Source: an uncultured Bacteroidales bacterium (GTDB lineage: Bacteria > Bacteroidota > Bacteroidia > Bacteroidales > Paludibacteraceae). From it: a stretch of 23,220 bases of DNA. The DNA lies in NCBI GenBank assembly GCA_937891905.1, contig CALATT010000041.1, positions 1 through 23,220 of the forward strand. Direction: 5' to 3'. Both the position numbers and the translations under genes were made by a program. This document shows positions 1 through 6,318 of the stretch, piece by piece (positions within the stretch are counted from its first letter, which is position 1; every line of letters begins with the position of its first letter). The notes beneath the pieces were generated by a model, which did no database searches, was not told where the DNA came from, and saw nothing but the letters and a program-made list of their open reading frames with translations.

Positions 1-371
1 CCGAGGTGTGCTAATCCCATGAGGATGAGCAAGATACCCGCCATGATAGTGGCAATAGTGAGTCCCGTCAATCCATATTGCTGGATGATGCCATAAATGA
101 TGATGATAAAAGCACCTGTAGGTCCTCCTATCTGCACTTTGCTTCCTCCGAAGAGAGAGATGATCAGTCCAGCAATAATGGCTGTAACGAGTCCTTCTGT
201 AGGTCCTACACCCGAAGAGATACCAAAAGCGATGGCTAATGGGATGGCTACAATACCCACGATGATGCCCGCGAGTGCATCTTGTGAGAAACGCTTTGCA
301 TTATATGATTTGAGCGTTTGGAATAGTTTGGGTGCGAAAACTTCGCGCAGGGAATAATCTATTTTTTTCAT
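1..371 (-). CDS. SulP/SLC26-family anion transporter, N-terminal part
   Basis: This is the N-terminal ~123 residues of a SulP-family membrane transporter; the rest lies beyond the left edge. Translating the minus strand from the ATG at 371-369 gives MKKIDYSLREVFAPKL, then the family hallmark stretch D-A-L-A-G-I-I-V-G-I-V-A-I-P-L-A-I-A-F-G, then GLVTAIIAGLIISLFGG and VQIGGPTGAF, which is the conserved first SulP transmembrane block. Family members move sulfate, bicarbonate or dicarboxylates, and the substrate here cannot be told. A Bacteroidetes-type promoter lies just upstream, and a terminator separates the gene from the SDR operon, so it is probably an independent housekeeping unit. The frame is open to base 1 with no stop. 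Family assignment is strong; function within the alginate locus is doubtful. Confidence 0.88.
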   Translation of the reverse strand, partial: MKKIDYSLREVFAPKLFQTLKSYNAKRFSQDALAGIIVGIVAIPLAIAFGISSGVGPTEGLVTAIIAGLIISLFGGSKVQIGGPTGAFIIIIYGIIQQYGLTGLTIATIMAGILLILMGLAHL

Positions 372-409
372 TATTGAAGACTGATTGTGTGATAAAACTT
401 AAGCGAGTG

Positions 410-440
410 CAAAGGTACTGCTTTTTTTTATTATGTGCAA
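410..440 (-). promoter_or_regulatory. Promoter for the SulP gene
   Basis: On the minus strand TTG (440-438) is followed after 20 nt by TACCTTTG (417-410). This matches the Bacteroidetes -33/-7 consensus TTTG and TAnnTTTG. The -7 box lies ~40 nt upstream of the SulP ATG. The -33 element is incomplete (CTTG rather than TTTG), so this is weaker than the divergent promoters near 6200. Confidence 0.6.
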
Positions 441-496
441 GAAGTTTGTGCAAATTGCCAATTGTGATTTTCAAAAGTAGTAAACTAGTAACATCG

Positions 497-528
497 AAAA
501 AAACAAAGGTCGCCCTAAGGCAACCTTT
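497..528 (-). terminator. Rho-independent terminator after the SDR gene
   Basis: Read on the minus strand, a 10-bp stem AAAGGTTGCC / GGCGACCTTT (one G-T wobble) closes a TTAG loop and is followed after one G by seven T residues. It lies ~55 bp past the SDR stop codon. It would end the PL17-KdgF-MFS-SDR transcript before the SulP gene. Stem 505-528, T-tract 497-503 in plus-strand coordinates. Confidence 0.8.
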
Positions 529-537
529 GTGAGTATC

Positions 538-558
538 TTTGCAAGCCGTGTTTGCAAA
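538..558. repeat. Small inverted repeat 3' of the SDR gene
   Basis: TTTGCAA (538-544) and its exact reverse complement TTGCAAA (552-558) flank a 7-nt spacer. It sits between the SDR stop and the stronger terminator. No T-tract follows it on either strand, so any role (mRNA 3'-end stabiliser or none) is a guess. Confidence 0.4.
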
Positions 559-582
559 TAATAGTTGAGTGGAAATTCTTGA

Positions 583-1338
583 TTAAGAGAAGAAAATACC
601 ACCATTGATATCGATATTTGTACCAGTGATGTAATCGCTGTCATCACAAGCAAGGAAGAGTACCAAATCAGCTACATCTCCTGCATCTCCTTCGCGGCGG
701 AGTGGGTAGATACCTTTCATACGCTCACGGTTCTCAGGAGTGTTGAAACGATCGTGGAAAGAGGTTGCAATAGTACCAGGCGCAACAGCGTTCACGCGGA
801 TACCGTCAGGACCGAGTTCTTTTGCCATAGAGCGTGTGAAGACAGCAACAGCACCTTTTGCAGTAGCGTACATAGATGCGCCAGGGCCACCACCATCGCG
901 TGCAGCGAGTGAAGAGAAATTGACGATAGAACTGCCTTTAGGCATGAAAGGAACAACCTCGCGTGTGCAGAGCCAGCAGCTCTTCATATTCACATCCATG
1001 AGGAAATTATACCAATCTTCGTCTTGCTCTGTGATCTTCTTGCGGCCAACGATACCACCTACTACATTGACGAGTACATGAATCTCGTTTCCGAAAGCTT
1101 TCACAGCTTCTTCTACGATGCGCTTAACATCCGCAGCTTTGGTCATATCACCTTGTACGATGATAGACTCTCCGCCCATTTGCGCGATGATAGCTTGTGT
1201 ATCAATAGCGTCTTGTTCGTTATCGAAATAGTTGATAACTACTTTTGCTCCAGCTTCTGCCATTTTAACAGAAACAGCGCGTCCGAGGTCGCGTGCGCCA
1301 CCAGTAACGATGGCTACTTTGTTTTCTAATTTTTTCAT
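583..1338 (-). CDS. SDR-family oxidoreductase, probable DEH reductase (alginate pathway)
   Basis: Short-chain dehydrogenase/reductase of 251 aa, a normal length for a classical SDR. The NAD(P)-binding motif is TGGARDLG (residues 12-19). The NNAG position reads NVVGG (91-95). The catalytic tetrad is N117, S142/S143 and Y157-x-x-x-K161, with a PG motif after the sixth strand (VAPGTI, 186-191). It is the last gene of an operon with PL17, KdgF and a uronate-type MFS. In such operons the SDR reduces 4-deoxy-L-erythro-5-hexoseulose uronate (DEH) to 2-keto-3-deoxygluconate (KDG), as characterised bacterial DEH reductases do; the related KduD acts on the isomeric ketouronate. SDR identity is certain. 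The substrate is inferred from context, and the NADH/NADPH preference is not read from sequence. A gluconate or 3-oxoacyl reductase is possible from sequence alone. Confidence 0.85.
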   Translation of the reverse strand: MKKLENKVAIVTGGARDLGRAVSVKMAEAGAKVVINYFDNEQDAIDTQAIIAQMGGESIIVQGDMTKAADVKRIVEEAVKAFGNEIHVLVNVVGGIVGRKKITEQDEDWYNFLMDVNMKSCWLCTREVVPFMPKGSSIVNFSSLAARDGGGPGASMYATAKGAVAVFTRSMAKELGPDGIRVNAVAPGTIATSFHDRFNTPENRERMKGIYPLRREGDAGDVADLVLFLACDDSDYITGTNIDINGGIFFS

Positions 1339-1371
1339 ACTGATATGTTTTTATTTGTTATATATAATGTA

Positions 1372-2670
1372 TTATGCTTCGTGGCTGATATTTCGTCCGA
1401 AGAGGAATACGCAGCATACGCTGATAGGAACTAATGAAGCTCCCATAATGAAGAATGGTGTCCAGTTATCTCCTGCTGTGAGCATAGGGATGAAGCAGAT
1501 GGATAAGATGGTGCCTAATGTAGCCGCTGCTCCTCCGAGTCCTGCTAATGAACCGACGCTCTTGCCAGTGTACATATCGCTGGCGAGTGTTTGGATATTA
1601 TTCATTGTGAATTGGAATCCAAAGAGAATGATAGCCATGCAGCATACAGCCACCATTGCATCTTGCACGAATGCGACATAGATGAGGGCAGGGAGTGTGA
1701 TGAGTGCTCCGATGATGATAGAAGTCTTGCGTGCAAAATTGACGGTTTTGCCAGCGCTGACGAGATGACTAGAAACCCATCCTCCAGCGATAGAACCGAG
1801 TGCAGCACCTACATAAGGAATCCACATGTGTGCGGCTAATGCTTTGAGGTCCATATTGTATTTCTGGCCGAGGTAAATAGGTAGCCAAGTGACGAACATC
1901 CACCAAACAGGGTCGAGGAAGAATCGTGATAGGATGACAGCATAGCTCTTACGCTTGGCAAGGAGTTGTCCCCATGATAATCCCTTATCGTCTGTTACTT
2001 TCGTTTCGGGTTGTCCAGAGAGGATGTATTGCTTTTCTTCATCGGTGATGAATGGGTGGTTTTTAGGGTTGGATTTGCGTAGCCACAACCAAGGTAACAC
2101 CCATAATGGTGCTAATATACCGATGATGATGAATGTCATTTTCCATCCTACAGATGCGCAGATGAGTGCGATGAGTATAGGTGCGAGAATGGCGCCGATG
2201 GATGCTCCAGCATTGAAGAGTCCTTGTGCCATAGCGCGCTCTTTTTGTGGGAACCACTCGGCGTTATTCTTCACGGTACCAGGCCATGGTCCTGCAACGC
2301 CTAATCCTAATCCAGCACGGAAGGTGCAAATGGATTTGACGCCAGTGGAGAGTGCCATGAGCATATCGCTGATACCCCAGATGAGTGCTGATAAAGTGAA
2401 TCCTCGGCGTGTACCGATTTTATCGTACAGTTTACCAGAGAGCATTTGTGATAATCCGTATGCTACCATAAAGAACATATTGATATATGCAAAAAGTTCT
2501 TTACTTCTGCTATTGAACTCAGCGTCTGTCATTCCTGTGCGGTCGATGAGGCCAAGATCTTGTACAATCTGTGCCCACATGATGCCGAGTGTGTTACGGT
2601 CAAGATAATTGATGATGGTGACGAGCACGACTAATGCCAAGATCCACCATCTAAGTCCTTTGATTTTCAT
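1372..2670 (-). CDS. MFS transporter, hexuronate/anion:cation symporter type
   Basis: 432-aa major facilitator with about 12 hydrophobic segments. The N-terminus (residues 8-29) contains NYLDRNTLG, the first-helix signature of the ACS family (ExuT hexuronate and GudP glucarate transporters). A loop-2/3 motif GKLYDKIGTRRG and a fourth-helix region with RAGLGLGVAGPWPG also fit that family. It lies 33 bp upstream of the SDR gene and 18 bp downstream of kdgF, so all three are probably co-transcribed. The likely job is inner-membrane import of unsaturated monouronate or DEH released by the PL17 lyase. Family assignment is firm; substrate is inferred from the operon. No truncation or frameshift is seen. 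Confidence 0.87.
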   Translation of the reverse strand: MKIKGLRWWILALVVLVTIINYLDRNTLGIMWAQIVQDLGLIDRTGMTDAEFNSRSKELFAYINMFFMVAYGLSQMLSGKLYDKIGTRRGFTLSALIWGISDMLMALSTGVKSICTFRAGLGLGVAGPWPGTVKNNAEWFPQKERAMAQGLFNAGASIGAILAPILIALICASVGWKMTFIIIGILAPLWVLPWLWLRKSNPKNHPFITDEEKQYILSGQPETKVTDDKGLSWGQLLAKRKSYAVILSRFFLDPVWWMFVTWLPIYLGQKYNMDLKALAAHMWIPYVGAALGSIAGGWVSSHLVSAGKTVNFARKTSIIIGALITLPALIYVAFVQDAMVAVCCMAIILFGFQFTMNNIQTLASDMYTGKSVGSLAGLGGAAATLGTILSICFIPMLTAGDNWTPFFIMGASLVPISVCCVFLFGRNISHEA

Positions 2671-2688
2671 AATAGAATGATTGATATA

Positions 2689-3030
2689 TTATTTTAGGAA
2701 ATCTGCACGCATAGGAGAGAAGGTGTCAATGAGTATTCCTTCTTCGAGGCAAACACATCCGTGCCATTCGTCAGGTGCAATATAGTATGCGTCTCCTTCG
2801 GAAATGATTTTTGTTTCGTTACCGATGAGCATCTCGAATTTGCCTTTAGCTACATAGGTTGCTTGTGAATGATAGTGCTCGTGAGGTGCTCCGACAGCGC
2901 CTTTTTCAAAACAAACTTTAACGAGCATCAATTGACCATCATATGCCATGATTTGACGACGGATACCTGGAGCGGGATTTTCCCACTCAATGTCTTTCTC
3001 AAAAGCGAAACTTACACTGCGAGTTTTCAT
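2689..3030 (-). CDS. kdgF: KdgF-like cupin, unsaturated uronate ring-opening enzyme
   Basis: 113-aa single-domain cupin. Metal ligands are visible as H50-x-H52 and Q56, with a fourth ligand at H90 in DEWH. The C-terminal signature IDTFSPMRADF supplies D102, F104 and R108, the residue pattern reported as important in characterised KdgF proteins. KdgF converts the cyclic 4,5-unsaturated monouronate made by pectate or alginate lyases into the linear ketouronate DEH, a step that otherwise occurs slowly and spontaneously. The length matches the family. The gene sits between PL17 (33 bp upstream) and the MFS transporter (18 bp downstream), the expected place in the pathway. The protein has no signal peptide, so it acts in the cytoplasm. 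A generic sugar-binding cupin is the alternative but fits less well. Confidence 0.88.
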   Translation of the reverse strand: MKTRSVSFAFEKDIEWENPAPGIRRQIMAYDGQLMLVKVCFEKGAVGAPHEHYHSQATYVAKGKFEMLIGNETKIISEGDAYYIAPDEWHGCVCLEEGILIDTFSPMRADFLK

Positions 3031-3063
3031 GTTGTAAAACTGTTTTTAATTGTTAATATTTGA

Positions 3064-5268
3064 TTAATTATTTGCGATGTGATAGTTGCCAGTCCAGTTG
3101 TATGTGGTGTTGGCAATAGTGAGTGTGTGTTGTTTGGATTCGTTGAAATCCTTATTGAGTGTGATAAAGATGATATTTGTGTGTGCTAATTGCACTTCTA
3201 CTGCTGTATAAGTATCGTCTTGGAATATGACTTGTATGCGCTTTGTTTGTGGAGTAGCGCCTTTGGTTAATTCCAGATTTGGATCGAAGAGTCCGTGTGG
3301 TTCAACCACCGAAGCAAAGGTATGGTTTGCTTTGCCTTCTTGTCTGAAGATGACAGCAGGTTGCGAGCGTAGGTTGTTATTAGGATCGTTTGCACCGGAG
3401 CGTACAAAGAATACTTTGCCGTTATCCAATGTGGTGGTAACGGAATAGAAGCGGTCTGTTTGTAGAATGGTGAACCATGCATTAGGTGCGTGAATGTCTA
3501 CTTCTGCCTCTTTCCATAAGTGTTCGTATCCGTATTTGCCTTGCATAGGGTAGAGTACAGAACCTTGTTTGGGCGCTGAGAAGGAACTATTAATAAGGTG
3601 ACCATTATAATGGAATGGGAGGTCGTAGGTGTGTGGTTGTTCACCTTGCAAACGCATTATATCGATGATGATAGGGAATTCTGCATCTTGTGGTTGCATC
3701 ACAGCGAGTGTGCGTTGCATATGTACTTGTTTGTGTGCGTATGCGTTGGATTCTGTAGCTGAGATGATACTTGTTTCAGGTGTGATAGATGCATAATTGA
3801 TAGTAGATGCATGTTTCATAGATGTTTCGTAATCGCCCATGAAGTGTGACTCACAATCAACCACGGCAGTATTGTGCGCTACTGTTTGCATAGCGTAGGT
3901 GTTGTTTTCGTGTGTGTATCGTCCTCCGCTCTTGGATTCAATATTGAGGAATCGAGCAGCTCCGTAGTCGGTAAGTACCTCATTGCCGTTATCGTACAGG
4001 CTATAGGTCAGTTTGTCATAATGGCCGTGTGATAGTCCGTGTGAAGTGGCTTTGAAGACAAGCATGAACTGCTTATCGGCTTCTTCTCCTTGTCGTACGA
4101 TAGCCATACCTCCTTGTGAGCCATCTGCTCCGTCTCGGTATAGTTTGGATTCGAATTGGAAGGGTTGTTGATTGCCCTCAGCGATATCTTTTGCAGTGCT
4201 GATACCAGCAGATGATAGTACGAAGGACCCTTGTTGTTGCGCGATGGAGAGTAATTGTGGGTCTTTGCTTGCCCAATAGGCGATATTCACAGCCGCAACA
4301 ATTTCTTGAGTGGAGTAAGTCTTTTTTAGTGCATCATTAGTTCGAATGATTTCTCCGTTGTAAGCTTGTTGTATGAGTGCGTTGACAGCCTTGAGTAATA
4401 TGCCATCTCGGCGTTGGAATATCTGCAGTTCTGGCTGGTTAATCTCGATGGCTTGAGCAAAGAGCATAAATGGCCAGATGGCATAGCGTAGGTAGTAGGC
4501 TCCTTCGGTGAAGTATCCTTCAGGAGAGAAAAGTTGCTCGAGCTGTAATAGGAAGCCTGATTGTCCATCTTTTTTAGAACCATACAGCGCTCTATCAATG
4601 AGGTCTTGATTACCAGTTACATATCCTGTCATACCAACGGCGGCGTTTGCCCATGTGGCATGGTTGTGCATGCGATTGAAAGTGGCGTAGTTAGCGGGCG
4701 TTCCCTCTTCGATGAATTTGGCTACGAGGAAAAGTAGGTTGTTCTCTATGGTTGTGCGTTGTGCTGGCGTGAGAAAATCGTAAATACAATCGTATGCCAT
4801 GGAGGTGTGTAGTAACCATACAGACTCGTTGAGTGTTTGCCAGAATAGTTGTCCAGGTACGGGTGAACCCACATAAGGGTGTTGACCTAATGTAGGGTAT
4901 AACTGTGCATATTGCAAAAGCATATCGCGCACAAAAATAGCGTATTTCTCTTCTCCTAACACCTGATACATGATACCTGCATAATACATGGCATAGTAGT
5001 TGTTTTTATGCTGCTCATGCGTGTATCCGCCCGCTGCGTGCTGAGGTGTGGGTACATCAATAGGGAGTGCAATAGCTTGGTCGGCAACCTGCTTTGCATA
5101 AGCAAAAGAAGCATCGAAGGTAGGATAATCTCCGATAGACTGCTTGATGAGTTGAGTGCCGTCCGCTGTGAGTGATAGACAAGGGTGCTTAGACAGAGTG
5201 TTAGTACATGCAGTAAATGCAATTAAACTAACTGTAAGAAGTGTGAAAAATGAATTGAGATGCTTCAT
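3064..5268 (-). CDS. PL17 alginate lyase (oligo/exo-acting), lipoprotein
   Basis: 734-aa heparinase II/III-like lyase. The start is placed at the ATG at 5268-5266 because it begins a lipoprotein signal, MKHLNSFFTLLTVSLIAFTAC with Cys21; a longer in-frame start at 5313 would lie at the -7 promoter box and is rejected. An alpha-toroid domain carries MHNHATW (N202, H203) and GAYYLRY (Y259). The beta-sandwich half carries SHGHYD (H414) and GGRYTHEN (Y451). These are each one position from N201, H202, Y258, H413 and Y450, the residues I recall for Saccharophagus Alg17c, an exolytic PL17 of nearly equal length. It should cleave alginate oligomers to unsaturated monouronate in the periplasm or at the membrane. 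It is the first gene of the KdgF-MFS-SDR operon, with a palindromic operator directly upstream. A glycosaminoglycan lyase is unlikely, as no sulfatase, PL8 or GH88 gene accompanies it. Confidence 0.9.
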   Translation of the reverse strand: MKHLNSFFTLLTVSLIAFTACTNTLSKHPCLSLTADGTQLIKQSIGDYPTFDASFAYAKQVADQAIALPIDVPTPQHAAGGYTHEQHKNNYYAMYYAGIMYQVLGEEKYAIFVRDMLLQYAQLYPTLGQHPYVGSPVPGQLFWQTLNESVWLLHTSMAYDCIYDFLTPAQRTTIENNLLFLVAKFIEEGTPANYATFNRMHNHATWANAAVGMTGYVTGNQDLIDRALYGSKKDGQSGFLLQLEQLFSPEGYFTEGAYYLRYAIWPFMLFAQAIEINQPELQIFQRRDGILLKAVNALIQQAYNGEIIRTNDALKKTYSTQEIVAAVNIAYWASKDPQLLSIAQQQGSFVLSSAGISTAKDIAEGNQQPFQFESKLYRDGADGSQGGMAIVRQGEEADKQFMLVFKATSHGLSHGHYDKLTYSLYDNGNEVLTDYGAARFLNIESKSGGRYTHENNTYAMQTVAHNTAVVDCESHFMGDYETSMKHASTINYASITPETSIISATESNAYAHKQVHMQRTLAVMQPQDAEFPIIIDIMRLQGEQPHTYDLPFHYNGHLINSSFSAPKQGSVLYPMQGKYGYEHLWKEAEVDIHAPNAWFTILQTDRFYSVTTTLDNGKVFFVRSGANDPNNNLRSQPAVIFRQEGKANHTFASVVEPHGLFDPNLELTKGATPQTKRIQVIFQDDTYTAVEVQLAHTNIIFITLNKDFNESKQHTLTIANTTYNWTGNYHIANN

Positions 5269-5284
5269 AATAGTAACTTTCTCG

Positions 5285-5300
5285 AATTGGTCAACCAATT
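5285..5300. promoter_or_regulatory. Palindromic operator, probably for the GntR regulator (left copy)
   Basis: AATTGGTCAACCAATT is an inverted repeat with one mismatched central pair, flanked by G and T exactly like the second copy at 6258. TGGT/ACCA half-sites are typical of the FadR subfamily of GntR regulators, and the whole closely resembles the enterobacterial UxuR/ExuR hexuronate operator. It lies 10 bp downstream of the -7 box of the PL17 operon, overlapping the expected early transcribed region, so binding should repress. Confidence 0.82.
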
Positions 5301-5310
5301 TATTAGAGCG

Positions 5311-5341
5311 CAAAGGTACTACTATTTTTTTGATTACACAA
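5311..5341 (-). promoter_or_regulatory. Promoter of the PL17-KdgF-MFS-SDR operon
   Basis: Minus strand: TTG (5341-5339), 20-nt spacer, then TACCTTTG (5318-5311), matching the Bacteroidetes TAnnTTTG -7 element. The transcription start would fall near 5305, just at the operator, leaving a leader of ~35 nt before the PL17 ATG at 5268. Confidence 0.7.
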
Positions 5342-5420
5342 GTAAAAGTGTTAAAAAAAGCATTTTTTTTACGAAAGGGAGGTGTTTTTTGCCCTTTTTG
5401 TGCGTGTGGGATGGTTGGTT

Positions 5421-6134
5421 TTAGGTGTTTCGGAGTGTATCGGCGTATTTAATCATTCCGTCGAGGTGTGCTCTCATCAGTTCGGCTGCCGCATCGGGTC
5501 TTTGCTCTGCAATAAATCGGTATAGTAGTTTGTGCTCCTCGAGTGGAGTGGAGATGTGTACAGGGCATATTCGTTGCTTTTGATATTCGCTCATGATGTC
5601 TGGTGCGATAAGCATTAACATCGAGCGTAATGTGGCGTTCCCTGCCCCTATAGCGATGCATCTATGGAATTCAAAATCCATCGTGTATAAGAGTTGTTGG
5701 TTCTGCTGCTCAAAGGCATTGATGTAGTTGTCTAATGCTTGCTTGATGTGTGCAAGATCGTCGTCTGTTCTGCGCAATGCGCATAGTCGTGCAGCGTTCA
5801 CTTCGAGTATGGCTCGCATCTCGGCGAGTGAGGCAAAATCGTAAGCGTCAAGTCGCAGTATATCAGCGAATAAACCATCTAATGCGTTTACATCGAGCCC
5901 AATGATAAAGGTGCCACTTTGTGGCTTTGTTTCTACAATTCCGTATCCCTCTAATGCTTTGAGCGCAGCTCTAACATGTGCTCTACTGATGCCATATTCT
6001 TCCGCCATTTTTCTTTCGGCTGGCAGACGCATACCAGGAGTGAGTTCTCCTGTGTTGAGTTTTTGTCGGATATGACGGATAAGTATTTCGTGTGGTTGCT
6101 GCTCATTGATGATATGTGTTTTGCTGTTATTCAT
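5421..6134 (-). CDS. GntR-family regulator (FadR/FCD type), probable uronate-responsive repressor
   Basis: 237-aa transcription factor. The ATG at 6134 is chosen over an in-frame ATG at 6191 because the gene's own -7 promoter box (6176-6169) lies between them. Residues 13-76 are a GntR winged helix: HEILIRHIRQKL, GMRLPAERKMAEEYGISRAHVRAAL and a wing ending in QSGTFI. Residues ~100-228 form an all-helical FCD effector domain with probable metal ligands D153-x-x-x-H157, H201 and H223. FCD regulators of this kind (UxuR, ExuR, LldR) sense small carboxylates or uronates and usually release DNA on binding. The gene lies between two operons that each carry a near-identical palindrome at their start sites, so it is the obvious regulator of the locus. 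The inducer, perhaps DEH, KDG or an unsaturated uronate, is inferred. Confidence 0.9.
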   Translation of the reverse strand: MNNSKTHIINEQQPHEILIRHIRQKLNTGELTPGMRLPAERKMAEEYGISRAHVRAALKALEGYGIVETKPQSGTFIIGLDVNALDGLFADILRLDAYDFASLAEMRAILEVNAARLCALRRTDDDLAHIKQALDNYINAFEQQNQQLLYTMDFEFHRCIAIGAGNATLRSMLMLIAPDIMSEYQKQRICPVHISTPLEEHKLLYRFIAEQRPDAAAELMRAHLDGMIKYADTLRNT

Positions 6135-6168
6135 GTGCGAAATAGTGTTTGATGTGTAAAATTTGGCA

Positions 6169-6199
6169 CAAAGATACGCATTTTTTTTCAATATTCAAA
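6169..6199 (-). promoter_or_regulatory. Promoter of the GntR gene
   Basis: Minus strand: TTTG (6199-6196), exactly 19 nt, then TATCTTTG (6176-6169). This is a full match to the Bacteroidetes -33/-7 consensus. It sets the translation start at 6134, ~35 nt downstream of the -7 box. No operator copy overlaps this promoter itself; the nearest one is ~60 bp upstream at 6258. Confidence 0.82.
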
Positions 6200-6215
6200 A
6201 AAAATAAACAAATAT

Positions 6216-6246
6216 TTTGTAGTATTAAATATTTTTATTATCTTTG
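6216..6246 (+). promoter_or_regulatory. Promoter of the rightward secreted-protein/SusCD/PL6 operon
   Basis: Plus strand: TTTG (6216-6219), exactly 19 nt, then TATCTTTG (6239-6246), a full Bacteroidetes consensus. It is divergent from the GntR promoter, with the two -33 boxes 16 bp apart. The start site should fall around 6252-6254, next to the palindrome at 6258-6273, leaving a ~65-nt leader before the ATG at 6319. Confidence 0.85.
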
Positions 6247-6257
6247 CGGCGAATTTG

Positions 6258-6273
6258 AATTGGTTAACCAATT
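6258..6273. promoter_or_regulatory. Palindromic operator, probably for the GntR regulator (right copy)
   Basis: AATTGGTTAACCAATT is a perfect 16-bp palindrome, 11 bp downstream of the -7 box of the rightward promoter. It differs from the copy at 5285 by a single base. The equivalent placement relative to both promoters supports a common repressor site. Confidence 0.85.
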
Positions 6274-6318
6274 TCTCTTTTAGACGGAAATATATCATTT
6301 TTTTGAATCATATAGGTT

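Noticed and set aside
97..357. 86-codon plus-strand open frame at the left edge
   Set aside because: The minus strand here encodes a clear SulP N-terminus. The plus frame is its shadow.
534..541. TATCTTTG on the plus strand, matching the Bacteroidetes -7 element
   Set aside because: No plus-strand gene follows (the SDR gene lies on the other strand) and it sits within a small inverted repeat, so it is probably a chance match.
1955..2608. 217-codon plus-strand open frame opposite the MFS gene
   Set aside because: It is the mirror of a well-supported transporter gene, resembles nothing, and has no promoter or neighbours in that direction.
5374..5399. AAAGGG...CCCTTTTT hairpin-like repeat between the PL17 promoter and the GntR gene
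   Set aside because: The T-tract is on the plus strand, where no gene ends. On the minus strand, where GntR ends, no T-tract follows. The stem is only 6 bp with a 12-nt loop.
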